Assembly: GCA_028288305.1 (NCBI GenBank)
Contig: JAQBOA010000053.1
Span: forward strand, 186,001 to 250,000
Direction: 5' to 3'
DNA length: 64,000 nt
DNA from: Mucilaginibacter sp.
GTDB taxonomy: Bacteria; Bacteroidota; Bacteroidia; Sphingobacteriales; Sphingobacteriaceae
This document shows, in pieces, positions 27,301 through 36,240 of this stretch (positions are counted from its first letter, which is position 1; the number at the start of each line of letters is the position of its first letter). The position numbers were made by a program, and so were the translations under genes. Under the pieces are notes generated by a model that saw nothing but the letters and a program-made list of their open reading frames with translations, did not search any database and had not been told where the DNA came from.

Positions 27301-27629
27301 ATTATCCAGATATTATCACCACCGTCTTTATCACTTGTATATGATATCAATTTCCCGTCCGGGCTAAAGCGTGGTTGTATTTCCCAGGCTTTACCTCCGG
27401 CAAGCAAGGTGCCTTTACCCCCTGTAATGGGCATGCTGTAGATATCCCCCAGCAAATCAAAAACAATGGTCTTCCCGTCTGGACTTATGTCCAGATCCAT
27501 CCAGGTACCTTCATCGGTACTGATTGAGATTTTTTTAGAGGAAGCCGGAGGGTTTTCTACATTCCATTTTTGGGCGTGTAAAGCATTAGATAGATATAGA
27601 AATATTATGGTAGCGTAGATGAATTTCAT
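24396..27629 (-). CDS. secreted TolB-propeller/amidohydrolase fusion
   Basis: 1077 residues. A signal peptide (MKFIYATIIFLYLSNALHAQ) is followed by two runs of TolB/PD40 beta-propeller blades to about residue 640 (repeated SPDGKxxxF units). An amidohydrolase superfamily barrel then follows, with the metal site VDVHAHLN near residue 706, GHTGIEHSIP, NLGSHGQLQGLGAHWE and the closing GSLETGKLADLIILNENP. Relatives are exported imidazolonepropionase- or dipeptidase-like hydrolases. The propeller may present substrate or anchor a complex. Monocistronic. The substrate cannot be inferred. Confidence 0.9.
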   Translation of the reverse strand: MKFIYATIIFLYLSNALHAQKWNVENPPASSKKISISTDEGTWMDLDISPDGKTIVFDLLGDIYSMPITGGKGTLLAGGKAWEIQPRFSPDGKLISYTSDKDGGDNIWIMNSDGSNKHAITKENFRLLNNASWTPDGQFLVARKHFTGTRSLGAGEMWLYHKTGGEGIQLTKRKNDQQDAGEPIVSPDGKFVYWSEDVTPGPEFQYNKDPNQGIYAILRLNRQTGEIETVAGGGGGACRPQISPDGKLLAFVKRIRLKSVLYIHNLSTGEEWPVYDDLSHDQQETWAIFGVYPNFGWTPDSKSIIFYAKGKIWNLDINTLNPVQIPFEVTAQQTITDALHFPQKVFQDEFPVKMIRQLTTSPDGKVVAFNAAGYIYTKALPNGKPDRITATNDFEYEPAFSPDGKSLVYVDWSDELKGSVNKIDLTTCQVTRLTAEKGFYYSPKFSNKGDKIIYRKGVGNQTSGFAFGNNPGIYTISANGGTPKIIINNGVYPQFSTDDSKIYYQSTEGDKKAFKVMDTTGANQQTLYTSKYTTQFNPSPDGKWMAFTELFNCYLTPMVSTGNVQDLTAANKAIPLNKLTRDAGTYLHWSKDSQKLMWTLGPKYFVRDIRNAFPFADDGTDKTPPIDTAGIDIGLILKTDVPDGKIAFTNARIITMKGDEVIENGIIIIDQNKVSAIGKAADIQIPADAKIYDIRGKTVMPGIVDVHAHLNTSPDGISPQQDWHYYANLAYGVTTSHDPSSNTEMVFSQSEMLKAGNMVGPRVYSTGTILYGADGDFKAVINSLDDARSNLRRLKAVGAFSVKSYNQPRREQRQQIIEAARELQMEVVPEGGSTFFTNMNMILDGHTGIEHSIPVWPVYKDVKSLWNSSKSGHTPTLIVSYGTQFGENFWYDRTEVWKNEHLLNFTPQYIVDARSRRRTTSEYGDYGHIEVSKYVKQIADGGTKVNLGSHGQLQGLGAHWELWMLAQGGMTPMQAIRCATMNGASYLGMDKEIGSLETGKLADLIILNENPLDDIRNSEKIKYVMVNGRLYDADSMNEIGNRERPRMLFWWQQVHGGMINIPHGNTETYLFNTQDGD

Positions 27630-27746
27630 GATATAGATGATTACGCTGCGAATTTAGGAATATTATAGGATTTCGGATTTCGAAAGTTCGATTTCGGGTT
27701 TATCTTTACCAAAGTTCCATTAAATGACAATTAAATAAGGTAAAGG

Positions 27747-28031
27747 CTATTGGCTATCAGGATTGCGTTTAATATGGCGTATACTATTTACAATAATATT
27801 ATCATCTTCAATTTCATATACCAAGACATAGGGGAACCGGTTAGTTTTTATACGCCTATATAATTGATTAATATAAGAGTAACGTTCGGGATGGATACTT
27901 CGCTTTTCATAACAAACTTCAATTTCTTCAATTAGTTCATAACCTAAACCTTCTTTTTGTTCTTCATACCATTCAAAAGCTTCTTGAATTTCAAGTATAG
28001 CTTCCGTTTGGAGCAGCAGGTTATAACCCAT
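27747..28031 (-). CDS. RelE/ParE-superfamily toxin
   Basis: 94 residues. AILEIQEAFEWYEEQKEGLGYELIEEIE then RRIKTNRFPYVLVYEIEDDNIIVNSIRHIKRNP is the ParE/RelE toxin pattern (alpha hairpin, then beta sheet, with the terminal HxKRNP). It starts 4 bp after the antitoxin stop, completing a type II toxin-antitoxin operon in the usual antitoxin-first order. The target could be DNA gyrase or ribosome-bound mRNA depending on subfamily. Confidence 0.85.
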   Translation of the reverse strand: MGYNLLLQTEAILEIQEAFEWYEEQKEGLGYELIEEIEVCYEKRSIHPERYSYINQLYRRIKTNRFPYVLVYEIEDDNIIVNSIRHIKRNPDSQ

Positions 28032-28035
28032 TAAA

Positions 28036-28272
28036 TTATTTTTTTCTGATTATGATTTCCTTGGCTTCATTCCAACTATAGGTGCTGCTTTCACCACTCA
28101 AACGTTTTTGTCTTCGTTCATCGAAGCCTTTAATATCTTCAGCCGAAAACTCATAATCAAAGTCGTCTTCATCATTATATTCTTTTGCAAGTGCAAACAT
28201 CAACTTTAATAATTTCTCATCACTATTATCAATATATTGATGTAATCTTTGACGAATTTGTGTTGTTTGCAT
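28036..28272 (-). CDS. antitoxin partner of ParE/RelE-like toxin
   Basis: 78 residues from the ATG giving MQTTQIRQRLHQYIDNSDEK; in-frame ATGs 12 and 21 bp further up would add a few residues. The N-terminal pattern with ALAKEYNDEDDFDYEFSAEDI and the C-terminal STYSWNEAKEIIIRKK is typical of small Bacteroidota antitoxins paired with ParE-like toxins. It neutralises the toxin encoded 4 bp downstream and probably autorepresses the operon. Confidence 0.8.
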   Translation of the reverse strand: MQTTQIRQRLHQYIDNSDEKLLKLMFALAKEYNDEDDFDYEFSAEDIKGFDERRQKRLSGESSTYSWNEAKEIIIRKK

Positions 28273-28416
28273 AGTCTGTCCCATTTTTAACAAATTTACT
28301 TATAAATTATTTATATAATATTATTTCAGAGTTAGAAAGTTAGGTTTGGAAATTATCTTTACCAAAATCCGATTCCGATAATTGCCGGACATAAATACGA
28401 ACGCAGAAATCAAAAA

Positions 28417-30312
28417 ATGACTATCCAGCAAATATTAAAACAATATTGGAACCATGATGACTTCCGCCCGATGCAGGAGGAGATCATTCAATCTGTTTTG
28501 CTGGGGCATGATACACTTGCGCTATTACCAACGGGAGGTGGTAAGTCGGTATGTTTCCAGGTGCCTGCACTTGCAAAGGAGGGTATATGTATTGTGATTT
28601 CTCCTTTGATAGCCTTGATGAAAGACCAGGTTGAAAATCTGAAAGAAAAAGGTATTGAAGCGGTTTCAATTGTTTCAGGCATGGGTAAGCATGAAATTGA
28701 TATCGCGCTTGATAATTGCATCTATGGCCAGGTTAAATTTTTATACCTCTCACCGGAGCGTTTGCTGTCTGAACTGGTACGTGAGCGTATCAAATACATG
28801 AAAGTAAATTTGATAGCAGTTGATGAAGCGCATTGTATTTCGCAGTGGGGATATAATTTCAGACCGCCTTATCTCCATATAGCTGATCTGCGTGACTTAC
28901 ATCCTGATGTACCGGTTTTGGCGCTCACCGCAACAGCTACCGCCGAAGTGCGGGAAGATATTCAGCAAAAGTTAAGGTTCAGGAAACCAAATATTTTCAA
29001 GAAAAGTTTTGAGCGTAAAAACATCAGTTATGTGGTACAGAATGCTGAAAATAAGCTCCGAAAACTGCTTGACATAGCAAAAGGCATAAAAGGCAGTGGT
29101 ATAGTGTATGTGCGCAGTCGCAAAGAAACTGCTGAAATTGCTAAATTTTATAATGAAAATGGCATTAAAGCCGAATATTATCATGCAGGCCTGGAAGCCG
29201 GGCTTAGATCTCAGAAACAGGAAAACTGGAAAAATAACCGCACCCGGATCATAGTTGCTACAAACGCATTTGGTATGGGCATCGACAAGCCCGATGTCCG
29301 TTTTGTGATTCACAAAGACCCGCCCGAAAGTTTGGAAGCTTATTACCAGGAAGCAGGCCGGGGCGGGCGGGACGAAAAAAAAGCCTATGCTGTTTTATTA
29401 TATAATCCGTCGGACAGGTTAAAGCAGGAAAAGAAATTTGAATTGAGCTTTCCATCCATACCTGAAATAAAACAGGTATACCATTTTCTTGCTAATTATT
29501 ACCAGCTTGCTTATGAGGCAGGCGAAGGTTTAAGCCTTGACCTTGATTTGGGCGATTTTTGCAGCCGTTTTAAACTGGACGCTGTAAAAACCATTAATTC
29601 CTTAAAATTCCTGGAACAGGATGAGTACCTATCATTTAACGAAAGTGTTTTTTTGCCGTCTCGGTTTAGGTTTGAGGTGCTGAATGAACAATTGTACAAC
29701 TTTCAAATTCAAAATCCGGGATGGGATCCTTTTATTAAAACTTTATTACGCTCATATGGGGGAGCATTTGAAAATTATGTGCGTTTGAGAGAATTTGATC
29801 TTGCCAGGCGAACAAATATGAACGTTCAGCAGGTTATTGACGGCTTAAAACAATTGCAGGATTTTAAAATTTTAAACTATCAGCAGCAAACTGATATGCC
29901 CCAGGTTACCTGGTTAAAGCCCCGGCAGCATGTAAATGCTCTTTATATAAATAAAAAAGCGATTGATGAGCGAAAAGCTACCTATCGAAAAAAGATGGAA
30001 GCTGTTTTTGCCTACGCTGAACATAAAAAATGCCACAGTCAGATGCTATTAGCTTATTTTGATGAGCCTAATGCTGATAAATGCGGCGTCTGTGATGTGT
30101 GCCTGGAAGAAAAAAGAAAAAGAAATGCTTCCGAAATATTTGACGATATTACCAGTGAAATAGTACAACTATTAGGTAACACGTCAATGGACCTTGCATC
30201 CCTGGTAACCTCAACCAACATAGGTACTGAAAAAGAAAAAATTGAAACTATCCGGTTATTGCTTGATGCCGGTAAAATAAAATTTGCCGGTGAGAAGCTC
30301 GTTATTGGATAA
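28417..30312 (+). CDS. recQ: RecQ-family ATP-dependent DNA helicase
   Basis: 631 residues. Superfamily 2 3'-5' helicase. Walker A is TGGGKS (39-44), the DEAH box is at 136-139, the aromatic-rich loop region follows (AHCISQWGYNFRPPYL), motif VI is QEAGRGGRDEKKA, and a zinc-binding part ends KCGVCDVC. The RQC-like winged helix precedes it. A C-terminal HRDC domain is missing: the last 70 residues instead form a short helical tail. It unwinds forks and recombination intermediates. There is likely more than one RecQ per genome in this group, so the symbol is generic. Confidence 0.95.
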   Translation: MTIQQILKQYWNHDDFRPMQEEIIQSVLLGHDTLALLPTGGGKSVCFQVPALAKEGICIVISPLIALMKDQVENLKEKGIEAVSIVSGMGKHEIDIALDNCIYGQVKFLYLSPERLLSELVRERIKYMKVNLIAVDEAHCISQWGYNFRPPYLHIADLRDLHPDVPVLALTATATAEVREDIQQKLRFRKPNIFKKSFERKNISYVVQNAENKLRKLLDIAKGIKGSGIVYVRSRKETAEIAKFYNENGIKAEYYHAGLEAGLRSQKQENWKNNRTRIIVATNAFGMGIDKPDVRFVIHKDPPESLEAYYQEAGRGGRDEKKAYAVLLYNPSDRLKQEKKFELSFPSIPEIKQVYHFLANYYQLAYEAGEGLSLDLDLGDFCSRFKLDAVKTINSLKFLEQDEYLSFNESVFLPSRFRFEVLNEQLYNFQIQNPGWDPFIKTLLRSYGGAFENYVRLREFDLARRTNMNVQQVIDGLKQLQDFKILNYQQQTDMPQVTWLKPRQHVNALYINKKAIDERKATYRKKMEAVFAYAEHKKCHSQMLLAYFDEPNADKCGVCDVCLEEKRKRNASEIFDDITSEIVQLLGNTSMDLASLVTSTNIGTEKEKIETIRLLLDAGKIKFAGEKLVIG

Positions 30313-30740
30313 CCTGTCGATTGGATTATATTTTCAATTACAGGATTTAAATTTTAAGGTTCAAAAGCAAACTATAATGCTTTAAAATACCTGTTCGATT
30401 CGTGTCCAGAAGTTAAATCCGAAAATCAGAAAGAAATATAATTCCTTAATTTAACCTTAACCCCTCATCTAATAACCCATAACGGTATTTCAACTCTTTA
30501 CATACGCCCTATTCTGTCTCAAAACAAAATTTTATTTGGTATGATTACAAAAACTATCTTAGTGTAATAATTACACTAAGATGAATAATTTCACCGATTA
30601 AAACCCCACCTTTGCCGATGAAAATAAGGCGTTCATCTATTTTATAAACTTTTGTGTAACGTTTTGTAATTAGGCTCGTCTTATGGATGTATTTAAAAAT
30701 TACAAAAACACAATTAATTGAAGATCATAATATTAAAAAA
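30313..30740. other. gene-free region upstream of GIN-domain gene
   Basis: 428 bp with no convincing coding region. It contains a ttacaggatttaaattttaa-type dispersed repeat near 30340 and a perfect 27-bp palindrome at 30556-30582 (separate entry). Confidence 0.5.
30556..30582. promoter_or_regulatory. perfect 27-bp palindrome, candidate operator
   Basis: Arms atcttagtgtaat and attacactaagat (13 bp each) around a single a. It lies about 160 bp before the GIN-domain protein start. The half-site agtgta/tacact recalls operators of GntR-type repressors. The lack of a T-run argues against a terminator. Confidence 0.5.
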
Positions 30741-31340
30741 ATGAAAACAAGAATAACCGCCATAATCACAATGTTTATTGTAGTATTAGGCATTACAAAA
30801 TCAACCTTTGCAGCATCTGCAAACAATGCAACTGTTACTGTTTTAACTGATATCAGCGCCGTGAATAAAATTGAAGTTCATGGAAATGTTGAGCTGTTTA
30901 TTTCTGATGGCACAACTGACCAGGTAAAAGTGTATAACAAATATTATTCTGAAAGCGCATTAGTGCAAAGCAAAAATGGTGTATTACGCATATCATCTTA
31001 TACACCTGAAAAATTGGTGGTTTGGGTTACTGCTAACGACCTTCGTTCAGTATCAGCCTATGACAATGCTGAAGTAAAATCATTCGGTAACATATCAAAA
31101 ATTGAATTTAATGTTGACTTGCATGATAATTCATCAGCAAACCTAAATTTGGATGCTTTCAATGCTAATGTGACTTTGACAGACCATGCAAAAGCTAATT
31201 TAAGTGGTACAGCCACAGAATATAATTTAACCCGTAATATTGCTACAAGCGTAAATAATTATAATTTTAAAGTGAATCAATTCACTGAAAATAAGGTAAG
31301 CATACCGGCAGAGAAGAATGATAATATTGCCGGTCTCTAA
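30741..31340 (+). CDS. secreted GIN-domain (DUF2807-like) protein
   Basis: 199 residues from the ATG giving MKTRITAIITMFIVVLGITK, a signal peptide; an ATG 54 bp upstream would bury it. The mature part is a right-handed beta-helix-like GIN domain: INKIEVHGNVELFI, a VWVTANDLRSVSAYDNAEVK stretch, then DNSSANLNLDAFNANVTLTDHAKANLSG, with rungs of alternating Asn/Asp/Ser. GIN-domain proteins are periplasmic or surface proteins of unknown role, sometimes called putative autotransporter head domains. Here it is single-domain and monocistronic, behind a long upstream region with a palindrome and before a terminator. Confidence 0.85.
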   Translation: MKTRITAIITMFIVVLGITKSTFAASANNATVTVLTDISAVNKIEVHGNVELFISDGTTDQVKVYNKYYSESALVQSKNGVLRISSYTPEKLVVWVTANDLRSVSAYDNAEVKSFGNISKIEFNVDLHDNSSANLNLDAFNANVTLTDHAKANLSGTATEYNLTRNIATSVNNYNFKVNQFTENKVSIPAEKNDNIAGL

Positions 31341-31374
31341 TACAACTTTTGCAAAAGTTCAACATATAATCTGG

Positions 31375-31408
31375 AAAGCTATCTGTTAAGGCAGGTGGCT
31401 TTTTTTTT
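31375..31408 (+). terminator. Rho-independent terminator of GIN-domain gene
   Basis: aaagctatctg (31375-31385) pairs with caggtggcttt (31392-31402), using G-U pairs, and runs into nine T residues. Placed 35 bp after the stop. Confidence 0.8.
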
Positions 31409-31549
31409 GTATAAGCCTGAAATAAGGTGTATCTATTTTATTACGTATTAATTTAGTATCAACCCTTATATTAGCAATTATTAAGTGATCAAATCGTTTA
31501 TGTTTTGTTAGTGGGAATTTGTCAATAAAAATTTAGCAGACTTATAAAA

Positions 31550-33070
31550 ATGAAATTATTCCAATTTACAATTTGTAGTTTTTTATTGCTTATTTTATGC
31601 AGCGGCGCTAGTATATCACCTGTAAAAACAAGCGCTATATATGTATCTGATTACGAAAACGTATTAGGGACCTCGTTTGAATTTAAAGCCCTTGCATTAA
31701 CACCTGCAAAAGCCGAAGCTGCTGAAAACGCAGCATTGAGCGAGATTGATCGCCTGAATAAAATATTGAGCGGTTATGACGCATCGAGCGAATTTAGCAT
31801 TTGGATGCATGGAGAGAAAAGACCTGTTAAAGTTTCTCCCGAACTTTATGAAGTATTATACCTGTTTGATAAGTGGCGGGTTCAAAGCGGTGGTGCTTTA
31901 GATGCCTCTGCAGAAGTTATTGGAAGGGTTTGGAAGGCTGCAGCAAAAAGCAATCAGCAACCTACTTCCCAGGAACTTTCCGCGGCAGTAGCTACTGTAA
32001 AGCAATCTCATTGGAAGTTGGATGAAGTTAATCATACCGCAACACATTTGGATGATGCTCCGCTAATGTTAAACTCGTTCGCAAAAAGTTATATTATTAA
32101 TAAAGCCTGTAACGCCGCCTTGGCTTCGGGAGGTATAACAGGTGTTGTAATAAATATCGGTGGCGATATTGTAGTTAAGGGTGATCATACAGAGCAAATA
32201 TTGATTAGCAATCCAAAAGCCGACGCTGAAAATGACTTACCTATTGCAAGGTTAAATATAAGTAATAAGATGGTTGCAACAAGCGGAAATTACCGCAGGG
32301 GCGAGTTGGTTAATGGTAAATGGCATTCCCATATTGTTGATCCGCGTACAGGATTGCCTTGCGATAAAGTGTTAAGCGCAACAGTTGTTGCAGATAATGC
32401 TACCGATGCCGGTGCGCTTGCTACCGCCTTTAATGTTTTAACACCTGAAGAAAGCAAAGCTCTGGCAGCAACCATACCGCATGCAGAGTTTATGCTGATA
32501 ACCAGTGATGGAAAACGTGTGGAAAGCAATGGATGGAAAGAACTTGAATTACCGGAAAGAAAAATTGCAATAACTAAATCTGCTAAAGCCTCATTTGCTG
32601 ATAAAACATGGGACCCCAACTATGAATTAGTTATAGGTCTGGAATTAAAGCAGATTGAAGGTTTTCGTGTGCATAGCCCTTATGTGGCAATGTGGGTGGT
32701 AGATAAAGATAAAAAACCTGTACGTAATATTGCACTTTGGTACCGTAAACCAAAATATCTTGATGAAATGCCAGCATGGTATGATACTTATTATGGAAAA
32801 TTTGCAGATGCCGACCGTAGTGTAAGCTCAACTACCAGCGCTACAAGACCTGCCGGAAAATACACTTTAAAATGGGATGGTAAAGATGACAAAGGCGAAT
32901 TTGTAAAACGCGGCATTTACACCATAATGATAGAGGTTGCACGCGAACATGGCACCCATCAACTGATGACCAAAGAAATTGACTTCACCAAAAAGCTGCA
33001 GCCAATAACTTTGCCGGGTAATATAGAAGTAACATCTGTAGTTCTTGATTATGTTAAAAAAACAAAATGA
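31550..33070 (+). CDS. ApbE-like FAD:protein FMN transferase fused to DUF2271
   Basis: 506 residues with an N-terminal signal peptide (LFQFTICSFLLLILCSGAS). The ApbE domain (about 40-335) shows GGALDASAEVIGRVWK, LNSFAKSYIINKAC and GITGVVINIGGDIVVKG, and the metal/FAD site block VATSGNYRRG...HIVDPRTGLP. It is followed by a DUF2271 domain (about 360-500) with HSPYVAMWVVDKDKKPVRNIALWY. ApbE attaches FMN to threonines of exported redox proteins. It overlaps the next gene by 4 bp (ATGA), an inner-membrane PepSY protein, suggesting a dedicated extracytoplasmic electron-transfer unit. Confidence 0.92.
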   Translation: MKLFQFTICSFLLLILCSGASISPVKTSAIYVSDYENVLGTSFEFKALALTPAKAEAAENAALSEIDRLNKILSGYDASSEFSIWMHGEKRPVKVSPELYEVLYLFDKWRVQSGGALDASAEVIGRVWKAAAKSNQQPTSQELSAAVATVKQSHWKLDEVNHTATHLDDAPLMLNSFAKSYIINKACNAALASGGITGVVINIGGDIVVKGDHTEQILISNPKADAENDLPIARLNISNKMVATSGNYRRGELVNGKWHSHIVDPRTGLPCDKVLSATVVADNATDAGALATAFNVLTPEESKALAATIPHAEFMLITSDGKRVESNGWKELELPERKIAITKSAKASFADKTWDPNYELVIGLELKQIEGFRVHSPYVAMWVVDKDKKPVRNIALWYRKPKYLDEMPAWYDTYYGKFADADRSVSSTTSATRPAGKYTLKWDGKDDKGEFVKRGIYTIMIEVAREHGTHQLMTKEIDFTKKLQPITLPGNIEVTSVVLDYVKKTK

Positions 33071-33726
33071 CCAATAAATTTTTAAGGTCTAAAGGTCACT
33101 TGCATAATAAGAAAACCGAAACGGCCCCAAAAGCTTTATGGAAAAAACGTACAGCTGCCCTTTCTCGCTGGCTACATATCTATCTTTCCATGTTTAGCTT
33201 TGTTATTGTATTATTTTTTGCAGCGACAGGCTTTACGCTCAATCATGCCGATTGGTTTGATGGTAAGGAACAGGTTAAAAAATTTACTGGCAGGGTACAA
33301 CTAAAATGGGTCAAGGTAAAAGATACGGCGGCTATTGCAAAGCTGGAGATTGTGGAATTACTGAAGCATCGTCATCATATTAAAGGCGATGTTAGCGATT
33401 TTATTATTGATGACAATCAATGTTCAGTTTCATTTAAAGGGCCGGGTTATAGCGCCGACGCCTTTATTAATAGGGATAATGGCGAATACAAGCTCGCTGA
33501 AACCACTATGGGCCTCATAGCTATTATTAATGACCTACATAAGGGCCGCGATACTGGTAAAAAATGGTCGTATTTGATTGATGCTGCTGCGATTTTTATG
33601 TGCCTGATTTCTATCACAGGCCTGCTGATGATTTGTTTTATGAAGAAGAAACGCTTTAGTGGCTTTCTGCTTATGGCAGTTGGAATATTAGTGTGCTATT
33701 TTGTTTACCATTTCCTGGTACCTTGA
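33067..33726 (+). CDS. PepSY-associated transmembrane protein
   Basis: 219 residues. A basic N-terminus, then RWLHIYLSMFSFVIVLFFAATGFTLNHADWF, the PepSY_TM signature, and two further C-terminal helices (YLIDAAAIFMCLISITGLLM and GFLLMAVGILVCYFVYHFLV). The soluble part between them is PepSY-like. Such proteins resemble small flavin or ferric reductase membrane subunits. Translationally coupled to the ApbE-DUF2271 gene, so probably a membrane partner in flavin-based electron transfer. Substrate unknown. Confidence 0.88.
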   Translation: MTNKFLRSKGHLHNKKTETAPKALWKKRTAALSRWLHIYLSMFSFVIVLFFAATGFTLNHADWFDGKEQVKKFTGRVQLKWVKVKDTAAIAKLEIVELLKHRHHIKGDVSDFIIDDNQCSVSFKGPGYSADAFINRDNGEYKLAETTMGLIAIINDLHKGRDTGKKWSYLIDAAAIFMCLISITGLLMICFMKKKRFSGFLLMAVGILVCYFVYHFLVP

Positions 33727-33744
33727 AATATCACATCTTGATAT

Positions 33745-33802
33745 AAATTATTTAATAAAAAGACCCGCTTCTCTCGAAGCAGGTCTTTTTATTAAATAAT
33801 TT
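33745..33802. terminator. bidirectional terminator
   Basis: 21-bp perfect arms at 33745-33765 and 33782-33802 (ending in aaaagacc and starting with ggtctttt), with an inner gcttc/gaagc stem. It separates the PepSY gene from the convergent M1 peptidase and has T-runs on both strands. Confidence 0.85.
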
Positions 33803-33846
33803 CTTCAATCCGAAATTAAAACACTTTTTATCTTTTACTTTCACCT

Positions 33847-35814
33847 CTATTTTTCGCTCCAAACATTATTCTTCCTGTCTATATCAGGAAGCTGATGATC
33901 AGGATCAAGCTCAAGAGACTGTATGGCAGAGGTTGATGGGTACATAAATGTCCAAATGCCACCACGCTGCCAAATATTTACAGGTAATTGAATAGTTTCT
34001 GTTTTACCATTAGCCTGAGTTATTTTTAAGATAACTGGCATAGCTATTTTTTCTTTATTAACCAGAGTAATAAGGGAGCCGTTAGCAGCATTATCTTTTA
34101 CATATTTTACAGACTGTATAGCCTGGTCAAGCTTCCAGGTTGTGAAGAACCATGGTTGAAAGAACCAGTTCAAATCTTCACCTGATGCGTCATTCATTGC
34201 CCTGAAAAAATCATAAGGCAGCGGATGCTTAAATGCCCAGTGTTTAATATACTCATGAAAAGCATAGTCAAAACGGTCAGGGCCAAGCACAACATTGCGT
34301 AGCATATCCAGCCCTAATGAGGTTTTAACATAATATTGGCCATACTCATTTTGAGCTTCCGGAGCAACCATAAGCGGATCTTTTTCACGTAGCATCATGC
34401 GGGAAATTCCGTTTGCAGCTCTGTTTTTAGCGTTAAAATATTCGCCGTTATTAAATTTTTCTGTAGCATATTGATTAATGAAAGTATTAAAACCTTCATC
34501 CATCCACATATACTTGCGCTCGTTGGAGCCAACGATCATCGGAAACCAGTTATGGCCTATCTCATGAGTAATATCCCCCCAAAGGGCACCATTTTTTAAA
34601 TTGCTTAAGCAAAAGATAATGCCCGGATATTCCATACCCAAAGCAACACCTGATACACTTACTGCGGAATTCCATGGATATTCAAAGTATTTATCCGAAT
34701 AAATTTCTATACTGTATTTCAGGTATTCAGTTGATCTGCTCCATGAATCATCACCCGCGCTTTCAATAGGATAAGTACTCATTGCGATTGCCTTATGGCC
34801 TGAAGGAAGGTTTACCCTGGCTGCATCCCAAATAAATGCTGTTGATGCTGCCCATGATACATCCCGGGTATTCATCATTTTAAAATGCCACGTTAAAGTG
34901 CCTTTACCGGTATGAGTGCTTTCTTGGCCAACTTCTTCTGGCTTAATGATCATAACCGTTTTATCACTTTTACGTGCTTCTTCAAGCCGGCTCTGCTGGG
35001 TGGCGGTAAGGACTTTATCTCCGTTTTGCAAATCGCCAGAACCAACAACTGTCATATTTGCCGGGGCAGTTATATAATAATCGTAATCGCCGTAATCACA
35101 ATAAAATTCGCCTAACCCCATATAAGGCAGGGTATTCCATCCCTCAACATCATCATAAACACACATCCGCGGATACCATTGTGCTAATTCGTAAACATAG
35201 CCTTGTTTAAACTTTTTACGGCCCATACGATCGGCACCGTATATTGGTATGGAAAAGCTATAATTTACTTTTACTTGTATTTTTTCGCCTTTAGGCCCCA
35301 TTGGAGTATTTAAGCGCAGCTGCATGCGTGCATCGGTAATTACTGGGTCAACTTTATATGTTTGGCCTTTATACGTTACTGATACTGATTCAATGTGATA
35401 TCCGCCACGGTTAAATCCCTTCACATCAAAACGGTCGCCGCCGAGTGGAACTGTAGCAGCCCCGCGCGAATCGGGTTTAAACAAGTTTTGATCCAGCTGC
35501 AACCATAGATAATCCAGGTTATCAGGGCTGTTATTAGTGTAGCTGATAGTTACTTCGCCGGTAATGGTAGTATCCTGATCAGTTTCATTCAGACTGGCTT
35601 TGATCTGATAATCAGCTCTGTTTTGCCAGTAATGCTGCCCGGGTTGTCCGCTGGCGGACCGTGTATCGCCACTTGTTACCGGCCAGGTGATTGGACCGAA
35701 TACATCCTGATGGTCATATTTTATAGAATCTGTTGTTGTTTGTGCTGATGCTGTTGTAATGAGAGTGAATAAACTCAATACACTTAATAAATAGTTAAGT
35801 TTGGGATGGTGCAT
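33847..35814 (-). CDS. exported M1-family metallopeptidase
   Basis: 655 residues with a signal peptide ([18 protein letters not shown]). The gluzincin site HEIGHNW (near residue 415) is followed by the second zinc ligand in [14 protein letters not shown], and the exopeptidase block [12 protein letters not shown] is in place of GAMEN. The N-terminal beta domain ([15 protein letters not shown]) is typical of the aminopeptidase N branch. It probably trims peptides in the periplasm. Monocistronic, with a shared terminator downstream. Substrate specificity cannot be read. Confidence 0.93.
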   Translation of the reverse strand: MHHPKLNYLLSVLSLFTLITTASAQTTTDSIKYDHQDVFGPITWPVTSGDTRSASGQPGQHYWQNRADYQIKASLNETDQDTTITGEVTISYTNNSPDNLDYLWLQLDQNLFKPDSRGAATVPLGGDRFDVKGFNRGGYHIESVSVTYKGQTYKVDPVITDARMQLRLNTPMGPKGEKIQVKVNYSFSIPIYGADRMGRKKFKQGYVYELAQWYPRMCVYDDVEGWNTLPYMGLGEFYCDYGDYDYYITAPANMTVVGSGDLQNGDKVLTATQQSRLEEARKSDKTVMIIKPEEVGQESTHTGKGTLTWHFKMMNTRDVSWAASTAFIWDAARVNLPSGHKAIAMSTYPIESAGDDSWSRSTEYLKYSIEIYSDKYFEYPWNSAVSVSGVALGMEYPGIIFCLSNLKNGALWGDITHEIGHNWFPMIVGSNERKYMWMDEGFNTFINQYATEKFNNGEYFNAKNRAANGISRMMLREKDPLMVAPEAQNEYGQYYVKTSLGLDMLRNVVLGPDRFDYAFHEYIKHWAFKHPLPYDFFRAMNDASGEDLNWFFQPWFFTTWKLDQAIQSVKYVKDNAANGSLITLVNKEKIAMPVILKITQANGKTETIQLPVNIWQRGGIWTFMYPSTSAIQSLELDPDHQLPDIDRKNNVWSEK

Positions 35815-35900
35815 TTTTTCTAAATGATATTTTTTGCCGCAAATTAACCAAATAAATTATGAATTTGATAATTGTAAGAATGTTGGTACAAAGGAAGTTG

Positions 35901-36012
35901 TTTGAACTAAGATTTATAGGATTTAATGATGTTAGGATTTTAAATGGTTCATTAAAACAAGGTTAAGAACAATGATCTTATAATTCTTTAATCCTATAAA
36001 TCTTAGTTCAAA
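35901..36012. repeat. inverted repeat ttgaactaagatttatagga
   Basis: tttgaactaagatttatagg(att) at 35901-35923 and its complement (aatcctataaatcttagttc, aa) at 35990-36011, about 23 bp each. This word is one of the dispersed Bacteroidota intergenic sequences. A -7-like TATTTTTG (36024-36031) follows and may drive the antitoxin gene. Confidence 0.6.
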
Positions 36013-36051
36013 TATTTAATTTGTATTTTTGTTAGTATTGAAACAGTGATA

Positions 36052-36240
36052 ATGCACCCAAAAAACAAAGAACAATTAGCCGCATTAAAAGCTGTGGCTA
36101 AGGCTTTGAAGATTACCTTTGAGACTGACAAAAAATCGTCTTATGATCCTGAATTTGTAGCTGAAGTGTTAGCAGGAGTAAAGGCAAGAGAAGAAGGTAA
36201 AAAAGGACGTCGGGTAGATGTAGAGAATCTATGGAAATAG
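36052..36240 (+). CDS. DUF2683-family antitoxin
   Basis: 62 residues from ATG giving MHPKNKEQLAALKAVAKALKI; the in-frame ATG 6 bp earlier is less typical. The N-terminal helix pattern and C-terminal GKKGRRVDVENLWK are those of antitoxins paired with YoeB-type toxins in Bacteroidota. It overlaps the downstream yoeB-like frame by 10 bases, as in an intact type II operon. Because that toxin is frameshifted, the antitoxin may now be an orphan, or may protect against a homologous toxin elsewhere. Confidence 0.85.
   Translation: MHPKNKEQLAALKAVAKALKITFETDKKSSYDPEFVAEVLAGVKAREEGKKGRRVDVENLWK

Noticed and set aside
24396..27629. reading the propeller/amidohydrolase as two genes
   Set aside because: The frame is continuous with no stop or second start motif, and both halves are intact in one protein.
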